A stretch of DNA of 64,000 bases from Gordonia jacobaea (GTDB lineage Bacteria; Actinomycetota; Actinomycetes; Mycobacteriales; Mycobacteriaceae). Under the pieces are notes generated by a model. The model was not told where the DNA came from. It did no database searches and was given only the letters and a program-made list of their open reading frames with translations. Every line of letters begins with the position of its first letter. Positions within the stretch are counted from its first letter, which is position 1. The stretch lies in the NCBI RefSeq assembly GCF_001186365.1, contig NZ_LDTZ01000016.1, forward strand, positions 62,001 to 126,000, given 5' to 3'. Shown here piece by piece: positions 38,827-47,811 of this stretch. A program made the translations under genes and the position numbers.

Positions 38827-40391
38827 ATGACCTCCACCGCACAACCCGACTCCAAGGCTCCCGCCGGCACCTCGCCCTCGAGCGACGTCGACGACGCCGA
38901 CTCACTCGCCCAACTCGGCTACAAGCAGGAGTTGCACCGCGGCATCGGAGGATATGCCGCGTTCGCCTCCGGCTCTCGTTCGTCTCGATCCTCACCACCG
39001 TGTTCGCGCTGTTCGCGCTCGGCTTCGGTCTGGGCGGTCCCGCGTTCTTCTGGACCTGGCCGATCGTCTTCGTGTGCCAATTCTGCGTGTGCCTCGTCTT
39101 CGCGGAGCTCTCCGGGAAGTTCCCCGTCGCCGGTGCCGTCTATCAATGGTCTCGACGACTCGCCGGTGACGGAGTCGGCTGGTTTGCCGGCTGGTTCATG
39201 CTCGTCGGTTACATCGTCAGTGTGGCGGCACTGGCCATCGCGATGCAGAGCGTGCTTCCCGAGATCTGGTCGGGCTTCCAATTCGTCGGCGACGACACAA
39301 GTCTCACGTCCGTCTCGGGTGCTACGAATGCGATCATCCTGGGCACCATCACGATCATCGGCTGCACGATCATCAGCGGTGTCGGCGTGAGCTTCATGGG
39401 CAAGATCACCGTCACGGGCGTGACCATCGAGATCATCGGCGTCGTGGCGCTCGTCGTCGCGATGTTCATCAAGGCGGAACGCTCCCCGGCGGCGGCGATC
39501 GCGAACACCGGAGAACACGGACAGGGACTCGGCTACTTCCCGGCTTTCCTCGCTTCGATGCTCATGGCCTGCTACGTGATGTACGGATTCGACAGCGCTG
39601 CAGAGCTTTCCGAAGAGACCAAAGATCCTCGACGCACCGCGCCGAAGGCGATCATCAACGCGCTGCTCGTTTCGTTCGTCGGCGGAGGTCTGATGATCAT
39701 CGGTGCGCTCATGGCCGCTCCGTCACTCGGTGCGCCGGAACTCTCGGCTCAGGGAATCGCCTGGGTCATCACCTCGCAACTCAACACCGTCCTCGGTAAG
39801 GCGCTGCTGATCATCGTCGCGATCTCGATCTTCTCCGCGACTCTCGCCATTCAGGCGTCGGCCTCCCGAGTGATGTTCTCGATGGCGCGCGACAACCGTC
39901 TTCCCTTCGGTTCAGCACTGGCAAAGGTCAACCCGCGCACCGGAACTCCCGTCATCACCGGCATCGTCGTCTCGGCGTTGGCGATTCTGATCTTGCTCGT
40001 CAACCTCGGGCAGGCGGGCGTCTTCGCTGCGATCACCAGCGTGTCGGTGGTCATCGTGTACCTCGCCTACCTGATGGTCACGGTGCCCGCACTCATCCAT
40101 CGCCTGCGCGGAACCGAATTGAGCCACGGCCGACCGGTTTTCGGCCTCGGTAAGTGGGGCATCCCGGTCAACATCATCGCCGTCGTCATGGGTGGTCTGC
40201 TGATGGTGAACATCGCCTGGCCTCGCGCGGAGGTCTACGACCCCGACGGCGGCAACTGGGTACTGCAGTACTTCGCGATCCTCTTCGTCGCGGCGACGCT
40301 GATCGTCGGATTCCTCGCGTACCTCAAGGTCAAGGGCCAGCCGGGAGCGCCGGAACCCGAAGACGCACTCGTCGGACGGAAGCGCTCGTAG
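38827..40391 (+). pseudogene. APC-family permease of the urea/guanidine-carboxylation cluster, frameshifted
   Basis: An amino-acid/polyamine-type permease of about 521 residues if intact. The N-terminus starts at ATG 38827 (AAGGAA upstream) and reads well to GIGGYAAFASG near 38973; the expected continuation SFVSILTTVFALFALGFG is in the next frame. Insertion of one base between 38973 and 38974 (GGC nTC TCG TTC) restores a normal family sequence with about 12 helices to the stop at 40391. So there is a 1-nt deletion, either a real inactivating mutation or a sequencing error. The family fits the permease regularly found beside urea/guanidine carboxylase genes. Confidence 0.85.
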
Positions 40392-40403
40392 CGATTGCCG
40401 CAA

Positions 40404-40421
40404 TATCGATCAACTGATAGA
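40404..40421. promoter_or_regulatory. operator copy 3 (TetR-type palindrome)
   Basis: TATCGATCAACTGATAGA (reverse complement TCTATCAGTTGATCGATA), 12 bp after the permease stop and 105 bp before the first DUF1989 gene. It implies a second promoter under the same regulator. Confidence 0.6.
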
Positions 40422-40525
40422 TTTGTCAACCGAGCGACGACGCCCTGCCGGACCGTATCGAGTCCGTGCAGCCGACCACCGGGACGGCCCGGAACCTCGC
40501 CAGCTCATTCTCGAAGGACGTCGAC

Positions 40526-41377
40526 ATGACCACCTCGACCACCACCTCCACATCCTCCACCGCCGGTGCCCGCGCGCATGCTCGTGCACAGGCCGGAGCC
40601 ATCACCGACTCCATGCCCGTGGTGCCTGCCACCGACTGGCCGACGACGATCACCGACGTCGACTCGTCGACGCTCACCTGGGCCGAGACCGTTCCCGGCG
40701 GCAGGTACACCACCAAGGTGCTCGCCCGCGGAACGCGAATCCGATTGCGCGACATCACCGGTGACGCGTGTGCACACCTGCTCCTGTGGCGCGTCGACGC
40801 CCCGTGGGAGCGCCTGAACGTCGCCGACACCGTCAAGGTGCCCTGGCAGGCCTACCTCACCACCGGCCACCCACTGCTGAGCGATCAGGGCAGGGTGCTC
40901 GCCACCATCGTCGACGACACCAGCGCGCACCACGACGCGCTCACGGGCACAACCACACTCGCCGACAACGCCGCCAAATACGGCCACGGAGAGGCATATT
41001 CGACGACTCCCGCGGGGCGTGAGCTCCTCAAGCTGGCTGCGGCCAAGAACGGATTGACGCCCACCGATGTGGCGCCATCGCTCTCGCTCTTCGAGGGAGT
41101 GAAGGTCGACGACGAGGGATCGTTCGAGTTCCAGGGGAGCGCGGGCGCAGGCAAGAGCGTCGACCTGCTTCTGCACCTGCCGTGCATCGTGGCGATCGCC
41201 AACACCGCGCACCCGCTCGACCCAAGCGCGGATTTCCGCTCGGGACCCCTCGAAGTGCTCGCATGGCGTGCCACCGACGACCTCGACGCGCTGCTCGCCG
41301 GCGTCGCCGACCGCGACCCCGAATACCAGCGCGCCGTCGCCAACAGCGAAGACGTGTACGGCGCGACGCGCTTCTGA
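40526..41377 (+). CDS. DUF1989 protein, urea-carboxylase-associated protein 1 type (carboxyguanidine deiminase-like)
   Basis: 283 residues from ATG 40526 (GAAGGAC upstream); the first 35 residues are a Thr/Ser/Ala-rich extension. The body is a DUF1989 domain: VPGGRYTTKVLARGTRIRLR, DACAHLLLWRVDAPWERLNV, and LFEGVKVDDEGSFEFQG. Proteins of this pair were long called urea amidolyase-associated; in the characterised guanidine pathway the two DUF1989 proteins (CgdA and CgdB) form carboxyguanidine deiminase, which makes allophanate. Which of the two this gene corresponds to I did not determine. It is separated from its partner by a 230-bp repeat-containing gap. Confidence 0.82.
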   Translation: MTTSTTTSTSSTAGARAHARAQAGAITDSMPVVPATDWPTTITDVDSSTLTWAETVPGGRYTTKVLARGTRIRLRDITGDACAHLLLWRVDAPWERLNVADTVKVPWQAYLTTGHPLLSDQGRVLATIVDDTSAHHDALTGTTTLADNAAKYGHGEAYSTTPAGRELLKLAAAKNGLTPTDVAPSLSLFEGVKVDDEGSFEFQGSAGAGKSVDLLLHLPCIVAIANTAHPLDPSADFRSGPLEVLAWRATDDLDALLAGVADRDPEYQRAVANSEDVYGATRF

Positions 41378-41383
41378 CGCCGA

Positions 41384-41563
41384 GTGGTTTCGACTCGGGT
41401 GCTCGCTGCGCTCGCGCCCGGCTCAACCAGCGGAATGCCAGTGGTTTCGACTCGGGTGCTCGCTGCGCTCGCGCCCGGCTCAACCAGCGGGAAGCTCGCG
41501 CCCGGCTCAACCAGCGGGAGGCTGGCGCCCGGCTCGACCGCCGAAATGCCGTGTCGAAACCAC
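41384..41563. repeat. repeat block bounded by 11-bp inverted repeats within the operon
   Basis: Two copies of a 57-bp unit start at 41384 and 41441 (GTGGTTTCGACTCGGGTGCT, then CGCTGCGCTCGCGCCCGGCT), followed by three shortened CGCGCCCGGCTCAACCAGCG units. GTGGTTTCGAC at 41384-41394 and GTCGAAACCAC at 41553-41563 are exact inverse copies that frame the block. Related sequence recurs at 58188-58676. It fills the gap between the two DUF1989 genes; no gene is present. Confidence 0.85.
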
Positions 41564-41608
41564 CACCCCCACCCCCGAACTCAACACATCCGAACGCAAG
41601 GACCAATC

Positions 41609-42277
41609 ATGACCACCACGATCAATCCCACCACCGCCCCGGCGGCCGACCTCGCGCTCGTGCCTGGCGACGTCATCTACGACGGCATCGTCGCAGAGCG
41701 CGCTCCCTGGTCGGAAGTCGTTGCCGCGGGCGACGTTGCGACCATCGTCGACCTCCACGGCAACCAGGCCGTCGACACGCTGTTCTACGGCGGTCACGAC
41801 CACTCGATCCGCTACTCGGCGCAGACAACCATTGCCGCGCAGGGGAATATCTTCCTCACGACCGGCACGGTCATCCGTGACCAGGAGTCGCAGCCGATGA
41901 TGACGATCGTCGCCGACGAGGTCGGCAATCACGACACCCTCGGCGGTGCGTGCTCGCAGGAGTCCAACACGCTGCGCTACGGCCACCACACCAAGCATCA
42001 GCACGCTTGCGTCGAGAACTTCCTCATCGGCGGCTCACGTCACGGCCTCGGCAAGCGAGATCTCGTCGGCAACGTCAACTTCTTCATGAACGTGCCCGTC
42101 GACCCCGACGGTGCACTCGGAATCGTCGACGGACTGTCCGCACCGGGCAAGCGCCTCGCACTCCGTGCCGAGGTCGACACCCTCGTGCTCGTGTCCAACT
42201 GCCCCCAGATCAACAACCCCTGCAACGGATTCGACCCGACTGCCGTCCGCGTGATCGTCACGCGGCCGCGGGGCTGA
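41609..42277 (+). CDS. DUF1989 protein, urea-carboxylase-associated protein 2 type (carboxyguanidine deiminase-like)
   Basis: 222 residues from ATG 41609 (GCAAGGA upstream); the open frame before it is repeat sequence. DUF1989 features: IVDLHGNQAVDTLFYGGHDH, TIVADEVGNHDTLGGACSQE, and a Cys/His-rich segment HHTKHQHACVENF followed by NFFMNVPVDPDG, consistent with a metal or catalytic Cys centre. Partner of the preceding DUF1989 gene. 26 nt upstream of the carboxyltransferase gene. Confidence 0.85.
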   Translation: MTTTINPTTAPAADLALVPGDVIYDGIVAERAPWSEVVAAGDVATIVDLHGNQAVDTLFYGGHDHSIRYSAQTTIAAQGNIFLTTGTVIRDQESQPMMTIVADEVGNHDTLGGACSQESNTLRYGHHTKHQHACVENFLIGGSRHGLGKRDLVGNVNFFMNVPVDPDGALGIVDGLSAPGKRLALRAEVDTLVLVSNCPQINNPCNGFDPTAVRVIVTRPRG

Positions 42278-42303
42278 CCGAGTACCGACCGCCAGGAGAC
42301 GAG

Positions 42304-44358
42304 ATGAACAGTCAGACAACACAGTTCGACGGCGTCGACGTGCTACGCGCCGGACCCATGACCACCATCCAGGATTGGCCCGGCCGCGTCGGTTACTGGA
42401 AGGTCGGGGTCCCGCCGTCGGGTCCGATGGACGACCTTTCCTTCCGGCTCGCCAACATGGCCGTCGGTAATCCGGTCGACGCCGCGGGGCTCGAAGTGAC
42501 GATGCTCGGACCGCGCCTGCGCTTCTCGACGTCGGCAACGGTTGCCGTGACCGGCGCTCCGGTCGCGTTGACCCTCGACGGAGTCGTTGTGCCCCAATGG
42601 GTCCCGCTCACAGTGCCGGCGGGCGGTGTGCTCGACATCGGAGCCGTGGGCTCCCTGGGGCTTCGTGTGTACATCGCGATCTCCGGGGGTGTCGAGGCTG
42701 AGGAGTACCTCGGCAGCCGTTCCACGTTCACGATGGGCAAGTTCGGCGGACTCGACGGTCGCGTCCTCGCCGACGGCGACATTCTGGCGCGCGCGGGTCT
42801 CCCGACAGGGAACCCGACGCGGATTCTCACCGAGGAGCAGCCCGCGTTCACGAATGCATGGCAGCTCGGTGTGACGGTCGGACCGCACTCGGCCCCGGAG
42901 TTCTTCACTCCCACCGACATCGCCGAGATCATGGGCACCGACTATCAGGTGCACTTCAACTCCGACCGCACCGGTATTCGCCTGGTCGGTCCCAAACCGC
43001 AGTGGGCGCGGACCGACGGCGGCGAGGCGGGACTGCATCCCTCGAACATTCACGACAACGCGTATTCGGTTGGAGCGCTGGACTTCACCGGCGACACCCC
43101 GATCCTGCTCGGTCCGGACGGACCGAGCCTCGGCGGGTTCGTCTGCCCGGTTACGGTGACGGCGTCGGAGCGCTGGAAACTCGGGCAGCTGAAGCCCGGT
43201 GACACGGTGCGGTTCGTCGCGGTCAAGGCGGCGGAGGCGGCGTCGCCGGCAGAACTGGGTCTCGCACGCAGAGCGTGCTTCGTCGACGTGCTCTCTCGCG
43301 GAGGCGATTCCGACAGCGGAATCCTGGGAACCACGACGACGGCCGACGGCACCACGTCGGTGACCTACCGCCGCAGCGGCGACGACAACATCCTCGTCGA
43401 ATACGGCGACATGCGCCTCGATCTCGCTCTTCGCGCCCGCGTGCACGCGCTCGCCGAGCGGATCGAAGCGGAGAATCCCGCGGGCCTCGTCGACCTGACG
43501 CCTGGGATCAGATCGCTTCAGGTGAAAGCAGATCCGACGAAGTGGTCGCAGCTCGCCATGCGGGACTGGCTCATCGAGTGTGAGAGCCAGTTGCCGGCAG
43601 CGTCGGAACTCGTAGTGCCCAGTCGCACAGTGCATCTGCCGCTGTCGTGGGACGACCCGGCCACGCGCGAGGCGATCGAGCGATACATGCTCGGTGTACG
43701 CTCCGACGCACCCTGGTGTCCGTGGAACATCGAGTTCATCCGGCGCATGAACGGACTCGACTCGGTCGACGACGTGCATCGGATCGTGTTCGACGCCGAC
43801 TATCTCGTCCTCGGTCTCGGCGACGTGTATCTCGGTGCGCCCGTGGCAGTTCCGCTCGATCCGCGGCATCGACTGGTCACGACAAAGTACAACCCTGCAC
43901 GTACCTGGACTCCCGAGAACGCCGTCGGCATCGGCGGCGCCTACCTGTGTATTTACGGGATGGAGGGGCCTGGCGGCTATCAGTTCGTCGGCCGCACCAC
44001 GCAGGTCTGGAACCATCGCTATCCGCAGCAGGCTCCAGGCTTCGATCCCGAACATCCTTGGCTGCTCCGCTTCTTCGACCGCATCAAGTGGTACCCGGTC
44101 GGCGCCGACGAACTGCTGGACATGCGGGCCGACGTCGCGGCGGGCCGCGGCGACAGCGTGCGCATCACCGAGGGCACCTTCTCACTGGCAGAACACGAGC
44201 GCTTCCTCGCCGACAACGCCGACGCCATTGCCGCGTCCCGCACGACGATGGAGTACGCGCGCGCCGAAGAGCGTGAACGATGGTCCTTGGCCGGAGAGTT
44301 CACGACGACCGAGCAGAATGAGACCGACAGCTCCGATCCGAAGGGGAAGGTTGCATGA
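42304..44358 (+). CDS. carboxyltransferase-only urea/guanidine carboxylase-like protein
   Basis: 684 residues from ATG 42304 (CAGGAGACGAG upstream). Two domains: KipA/AHS2-like (about 10-320; VLRAGPMTTIQDWPGRVGYW, GVPPSGPMDDLSFRLANMAV) and KipI/AHS1-like (about 345-620; ILVEYGDMRLDLALRARVHA, PWNIEFIRRMNGLDS, YPQQAPGFDPEHPWLLRFFD). These correspond to the carboxyltransferase part of urea or guanidine carboxylase. A complete enzyme has about 1200 residues with an N-terminal biotin carboxylase and a C-terminal biotin carrier; neither is present, and no A-M-K-M biotinylation motif occurs. The adjacent genes do not supply them. It must borrow biotin subunits from elsewhere or work differently. The stop overlaps atzF by 4 nt. 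Confidence 0.85.
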   Translation: MNSQTTQFDGVDVLRAGPMTTIQDWPGRVGYWKVGVPPSGPMDDLSFRLANMAVGNPVDAAGLEVTMLGPRLRFSTSATVAVTGAPVALTLDGVVVPQWVPLTVPAGGVLDIGAVGSLGLRVYIAISGGVEAEEYLGSRSTFTMGKFGGLDGRVLADGDILARAGLPTGNPTRILTEEQPAFTNAWQLGVTVGPHSAPEFFTPTDIAEIMGTDYQVHFNSDRTGIRLVGPKPQWARTDGGEAGLHPSNIHDNAYSVGALDFTGDTPILLGPDGPSLGGFVCPVTVTASERWKLGQLKPGDTVRFVAVKAAEAASPAELGLARRACFVDVLSRGGDSDSGILGTTTTADGTTSVTYRRSGDDNILVEYGDMRLDLALRARVHALAERIEAENPAGLVDLTPGIRSLQVKADPTKWSQLAMRDWLIECESQLPAASELVVPSRTVHLPLSWDDPATREAIERYMLGVRSDAPWCPWNIEFIRRMNGLDSVDDVHRIVFDADYLVLGLGDVYLGAPVAVPLDPRHRLVTTKYNPARTWTPENAVGIGGAYLCIYGMEGPGGYQFVGRTTQVWNHRYPQQAPGFDPEHPWLLRFFDRIKWYPVGADELLDMRADVAAGRGDSVRITEGTFSLAEHERFLADNADAIAASRTTMEYARAEERERWSLAGEFTTTEQNETDSSDPKGKVA

Positions 44359-46034
44359 CCAAGATCGACGACATCTACACCGCGATCCGCGACACCGACC
44401 GGCCCGAGGTGTTCATCACCCTTCGCCCGGAGGCCGACGTCGCAAGCGACTACCAGCAATCCGTGGCGAGCGATGGACCGCTGGCCGGAGCGATTCTCGC
44501 CGTAAAAGACAACGTCGACGTCGCGGGATTGCCCACGACCGCAGCGTGTCCCGGGTATGCCTACGTGCCCGACGCAGATGCGCCCACGGTTGCCGCGCTG
44601 CGCAAGGCCGGCGCGGTCGTCATCGGAAAGACCAATCTCGACCAGTTCGCCACCGGTCTCGTCGGAACCCGTAGTCCCTATGGCGCCGTGCGTGATTCAC
44701 GGCGTACCGATCGAATCTCCGGCGGGTCGAGTTCCGGTTCTGCGGTTGCCGTCGCACTCGGTTTCGCCGACATCGCGATCGGTACCGACACCGCAGGGTC
44801 GGGCCGTGTTCCGGCAGGTCTGCAGGGGATCGTCGGCGTGAAGCCGACCGTTGGCGCGATCTCCACCGACGGGATTGTGCCCGCGTGTGCCGACTACGAC
44901 GTCCCGACGATCTTTGCCGCCGACCTCGAGCTTGCGAACCTGGCCACCGCAGTGATGGCGCAGGCAACCGGCGAGCGGCCATTCGACAGCGAGAGTCGGT
45001 TTGCAGCGCCCGAGGCTCCGATCATTGCGGTGCCCGCCGACCTCCCCGAGCTCGACGACCGCTGGCGCGACGCCTTCCGTGAGGCTGTGGCCGCGGCCGA
45101 GGCTGCGGGCTTCACGATCAAGACCGTCGACCTGACGCCCTTCCTCGCCGCAGCACGACTGCTCTACGACGACGCCCTCGTGTCCCAGCGTTACGACGCC
45201 GTCGGTGAGTTCATCGACAGCGCAGCGGACTCCGACGATATCGGACTCGATCCCGTTGTGGCGCAAATCGTGTCGAAGGCATCCGGCTACACCGCCGTCG
45301 ATCTGCTCCGTGCGCGACGTCGACTCGCCGAGCTCAGGGCGTTGGCGATGGAGCAATGGGGTGACGCGACGGCACTGATGGTGCCGACCGCGCCGTTCCA
45401 CCCACGGATCGACGAGGTCGTCGCCGACCCGATCGGCGTCAACAGCCGGATGGGCACGTACACGAACTTCTGCAATCTGTTCGACCTCTGCGGATTGGCG
45501 GTCCCGGCAGGCGTCGTCGACGAAGCCGACGGAACCCGATCCGAGTTCGGTATCACGCTCCTCGCGGGTGCTCACGAGGACGCGGTTCTCATCGATCTTG
45601 CTCGGCGACTGCGGGTTTCGGCAGCCGACTCCCAGCACGGCGCGTCGGCACCGACGTGGCCCGAGCGGGTAGCGCCATCGGTCGAGCTCGCCGTGTTCGG
45701 CGCGCACATGGCTGGTGGCCCGCTGACGCACGAGCTCAGCGACCGCGGCGCGCGCTGGGGTAGGGAAGTACGCACAGCGCCGTCGTATCGTCTTGTGGCA
45801 CTGGATACGACGCCACCCAAGCCGGGTTTGATCCGCGACCTCGATGCGGGTCGTGTCATCGAAGGGGAGAGCTGGGTCCTGTCGCCCGCGGCGCTGGGCG
45901 AGTTCCTCGCCGCGCTGCCGCAACCGATGATGCTGGGCAAGGTCGAGCTCGCCGATGGTAGCTGGGTGGTCGGATTCGGATGCGACGCGCAGGCCGGCGA
46001 GTCGGGGCGTCCGCTCGACCGCACGCGGTGGTGA
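44355..46034 (+). CDS. atzF: allophanate hydrolase
   Basis: 559 residues, start overlapping the previous stop (ATGA). Amidase-signature domain (residues 1-about 430) with Lys51 (AVKDNVDVAG), cis-Ser in GGSSSGSAVAVA (about residue 125) and nucleophile Ser149 in GTDTAGSGRVPAGLQG. The extra C-terminal domain (about 440-559; VFGAHMAGGPLTHELSDRGA, EGESWVLSPAALGEFLA) is specific to allophanate hydrolases and decarboxylates N-carboxycarbamate. It splits allophanate to ammonia and CO2, the last step of urea-carboxylase and guanidine-carboxylase routes. Last gene of the cluster. Confidence 0.93.
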   Translation: MTKIDDIYTAIRDTDRPEVFITLRPEADVASDYQQSVASDGPLAGAILAVKDNVDVAGLPTTAACPGYAYVPDADAPTVAALRKAGAVVIGKTNLDQFATGLVGTRSPYGAVRDSRRTDRISGGSSSGSAVAVALGFADIAIGTDTAGSGRVPAGLQGIVGVKPTVGAISTDGIVPACADYDVPTIFAADLELANLATAVMAQATGERPFDSESRFAAPEAPIIAVPADLPELDDRWRDAFREAVAAAEAAGFTIKTVDLTPFLAAARLLYDDALVSQRYDAVGEFIDSAADSDDIGLDPVVAQIVSKASGYTAVDLLRARRRLAELRALAMEQWGDATALMVPTAPFHPRIDEVVADPIGVNSRMGTYTNFCNLFDLCGLAVPAGVVDEADGTRSEFGITLLAGAHEDAVLIDLARRLRVSAADSQHGASAPTWPERVAPSVELAVFGAHMAGGPLTHELSDRGARWGREVRTAPSYRLVALDTTPPKPGLIRDLDAGRVIEGESWVLSPAALGEFLAALPQPMMLGKVELADGSWVVGFGCDAQAGESGRPLDRTRW

Positions 46035-46137
46035 GGCACTTTTCTTGAAACCGTCCGTTCTCGCCGAATCGTGGTGATTGAATCCTCCCTAGCTCGGGGA
46101 CGGTACTCGAGCCGATGTCTCGGAGGGGGCAAGCCAC

Positions 46138-47745
46138 ATGGCTCAATCGGCGGTGAACGGTGCGGGGCGCGGTGGAGTTCGTCGAGCGGAGAAGCAGGAT
46201 CGACGCCGCAAGCGCAAGGCCGGTCAGCGAGCCGCCGCCGGCGCCGTGGCGGTGGCCGCCGCAACCACGCTGAGCTTCGGGCAGACGGTCGGGGCGGGGC
46301 ACGCTGAGGCCGGGGTCGCCGACGACATCGTCAATTCGATTGTCGATGGGGCCGGGACGGTCGCGGGCGTGTGGAACATCGACGTCTGCGCCACCGGCGA
46401 GACGAAAGGAAACGCCAACTGCGACGCCGCGACAAAGCTCGGGGTCGCGGTGGTCCTGCCGGACGAGATCTCCGTCATCCCGAGCGGCAACAACACGGCG
46501 CATGGATCGGCCGTCGTCAAGGGGTCGGGTTACGAGTTCGCTTTGGCGGGTCGCGAGGGCACGGCGACGGCGATCGCTTACCTGCCGGTGAGTCTCGCGA
46601 CCGCGGGGGCGACAGATGGACGTACTGCCTGGTCGTTCGCCGTGCTCGGAATGGCGAACGCATGGACGACGGATGCTACAGATGTCACGGCCTGGCACGA
46701 CGGACCGCGCTTGACCAGCGTGCCGGGCGTGGCGTCGGTTGGCTGCTACGGAGGATTGACCGCAGGTTATGCCGAAGGCGTCGGCGCATGCAGCAATGTC
46801 CTGGGGACATTCGATTTTCGCTACTCCGAGCTCGACGAGACCAAGCACAACCTGACGATTCCCGAGGTTCAGTTCGCACTGACCGACCCGACCGCGGTGC
46901 TCTCGGATCCGGCGGGCGTTTTCGCGGACGTGATCAGCGACCTGCTGCAGGGTAGAACTCCTACTCTCAGCAAGGACTTCACCAGGCTCACCGTCGGAGG
47001 TGATCGGACGGATGCTTACGGTCTGCCCGTCTTGCTCACCCTCACAAGCGATTACGGCACGCAGGCGCCCATCGTGGTGCACTGGCTCGGCTCGTCGGTG
47101 ACGTTCAATCCGACGGTGACGGTCAACGGCAAGGTCAAGCCGAATCATCTGGGACTTCCCGTGATCACCCTCGGCTACGTCGACACGGCACAGTTGTTGC
47201 CGACAGTCGACATCCCCGAGATCGCGTTCCCGTTCGGGGTGCCGTCGGTGGGCCCGTTCGGCGGGTCGAGCAGCGCCGCCGGCACGTCGAAGATCACCGC
47301 CCTGCGTGCGAGCAGCACAAGCGAGGCCACTGCTCCCACAGAGACCGACACCGAGACCCCGGCGGCGTCGAGCGCACCGATCGTCGCCAACGAAAGCAGC
47401 ACGGCAACAAAGCAATTCGACGCTCCTTCGGTACCGGAATCGACAGCTGATGCCGCGCAGGGGAATTCGTCGAGTCTCGGCGCCTCGGGGTACGTGGGCA
47501 AGCATCGCTCGCTCGGCGACTACGTGGGCAAGCACCGTTCGAGCGACGGCACAGGCGACCGGGCCGACGCGGCGTCGAACAGCTCCCCGAGTGCCGAAGC
47601 CACGACCGACTCTTCTGACACCAAGGCCTCCGACCTCCAAGCCCCCGACACCCAAGCCCCCGACACCCAAGCCCCCGACGCGAATGCCTCGGAAGCCGCA
47701 TCGGGGTCAGCGCAGTCGACCGTTAGCGCCGCGGGCGGACAGTAG
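46138..47745 (+). CDS. secreted protein with duplicated YVGKHRS motif
   Basis: 535 residues, ATG with GGAGG upstream. A very basic n-region (RRAEKQDRRRKRKAGQRAA) precedes a signal sequence (about 32-58, ending HAEA). The exported domain (60-360) contains paired Cys and beta-rich sequence. The last 170 residues are low-complexity Ser/Thr/Ala/Glu, with GYVGKHRSLGDYVGKHRSSD (about residues 450-470) and tandem QAPDT pentamers near 500. I do not recognise the domain. The motif duplicates in DNA at about 47491-47541. Probably a cell-surface protein; the basic motif could bind envelope polymer. Single gene. Confidence 0.7.
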   Translation: MAQSAVNGAGRGGVRRAEKQDRRRKRKAGQRAAAGAVAVAAATTLSFGQTVGAGHAEAGVADDIVNSIVDGAGTVAGVWNIDVCATGETKGNANCDAATKLGVAVVLPDEISVIPSGNNTAHGSAVVKGSGYEFALAGREGTATAIAYLPVSLATAGATDGRTAWSFAVLGMANAWTTDATDVTAWHDGPRLTSVPGVASVGCYGGLTAGYAEGVGACSNVLGTFDFRYSELDETKHNLTIPEVQFALTDPTAVLSDPAGVFADVISDLLQGRTPTLSKDFTRLTVGGDRTDAYGLPVLLTLTSDYGTQAPIVVHWLGSSVTFNPTVTVNGKVKPNHLGLPVITLGYVDTAQLLPTVDIPEIAFPFGVPSVGPFGGSSSAAGTSKITALRASSTSEATAPTETDTETPAASSAPIVANESSTATKQFDAPSVPESTADAAQGNSSSLGASGYVGKHRSLGDYVGKHRSSDGTGDRADAASNSSPSAEATTDSSDTKASDLQAPDTQAPDTQAPDANASEAASGSAQSTVSAAGGQ

Positions 47746-47811
47746 CCTTCCACGCGATCTGACTGTTTGTTACAACGGAAGAGGCCGATCACTCGACACG
47801 AGGAGACGACG

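Noticed and set aside
42343-44055. 570-residue antisense frame over the carboxyltransferase gene, and similar frames at 45856-47670, 22680-24068 and 10409-11464
   Set aside because: Arg/His/Asp-rich shadows opposite well-supported genes; no ribosome-binding site or recognisable domain.
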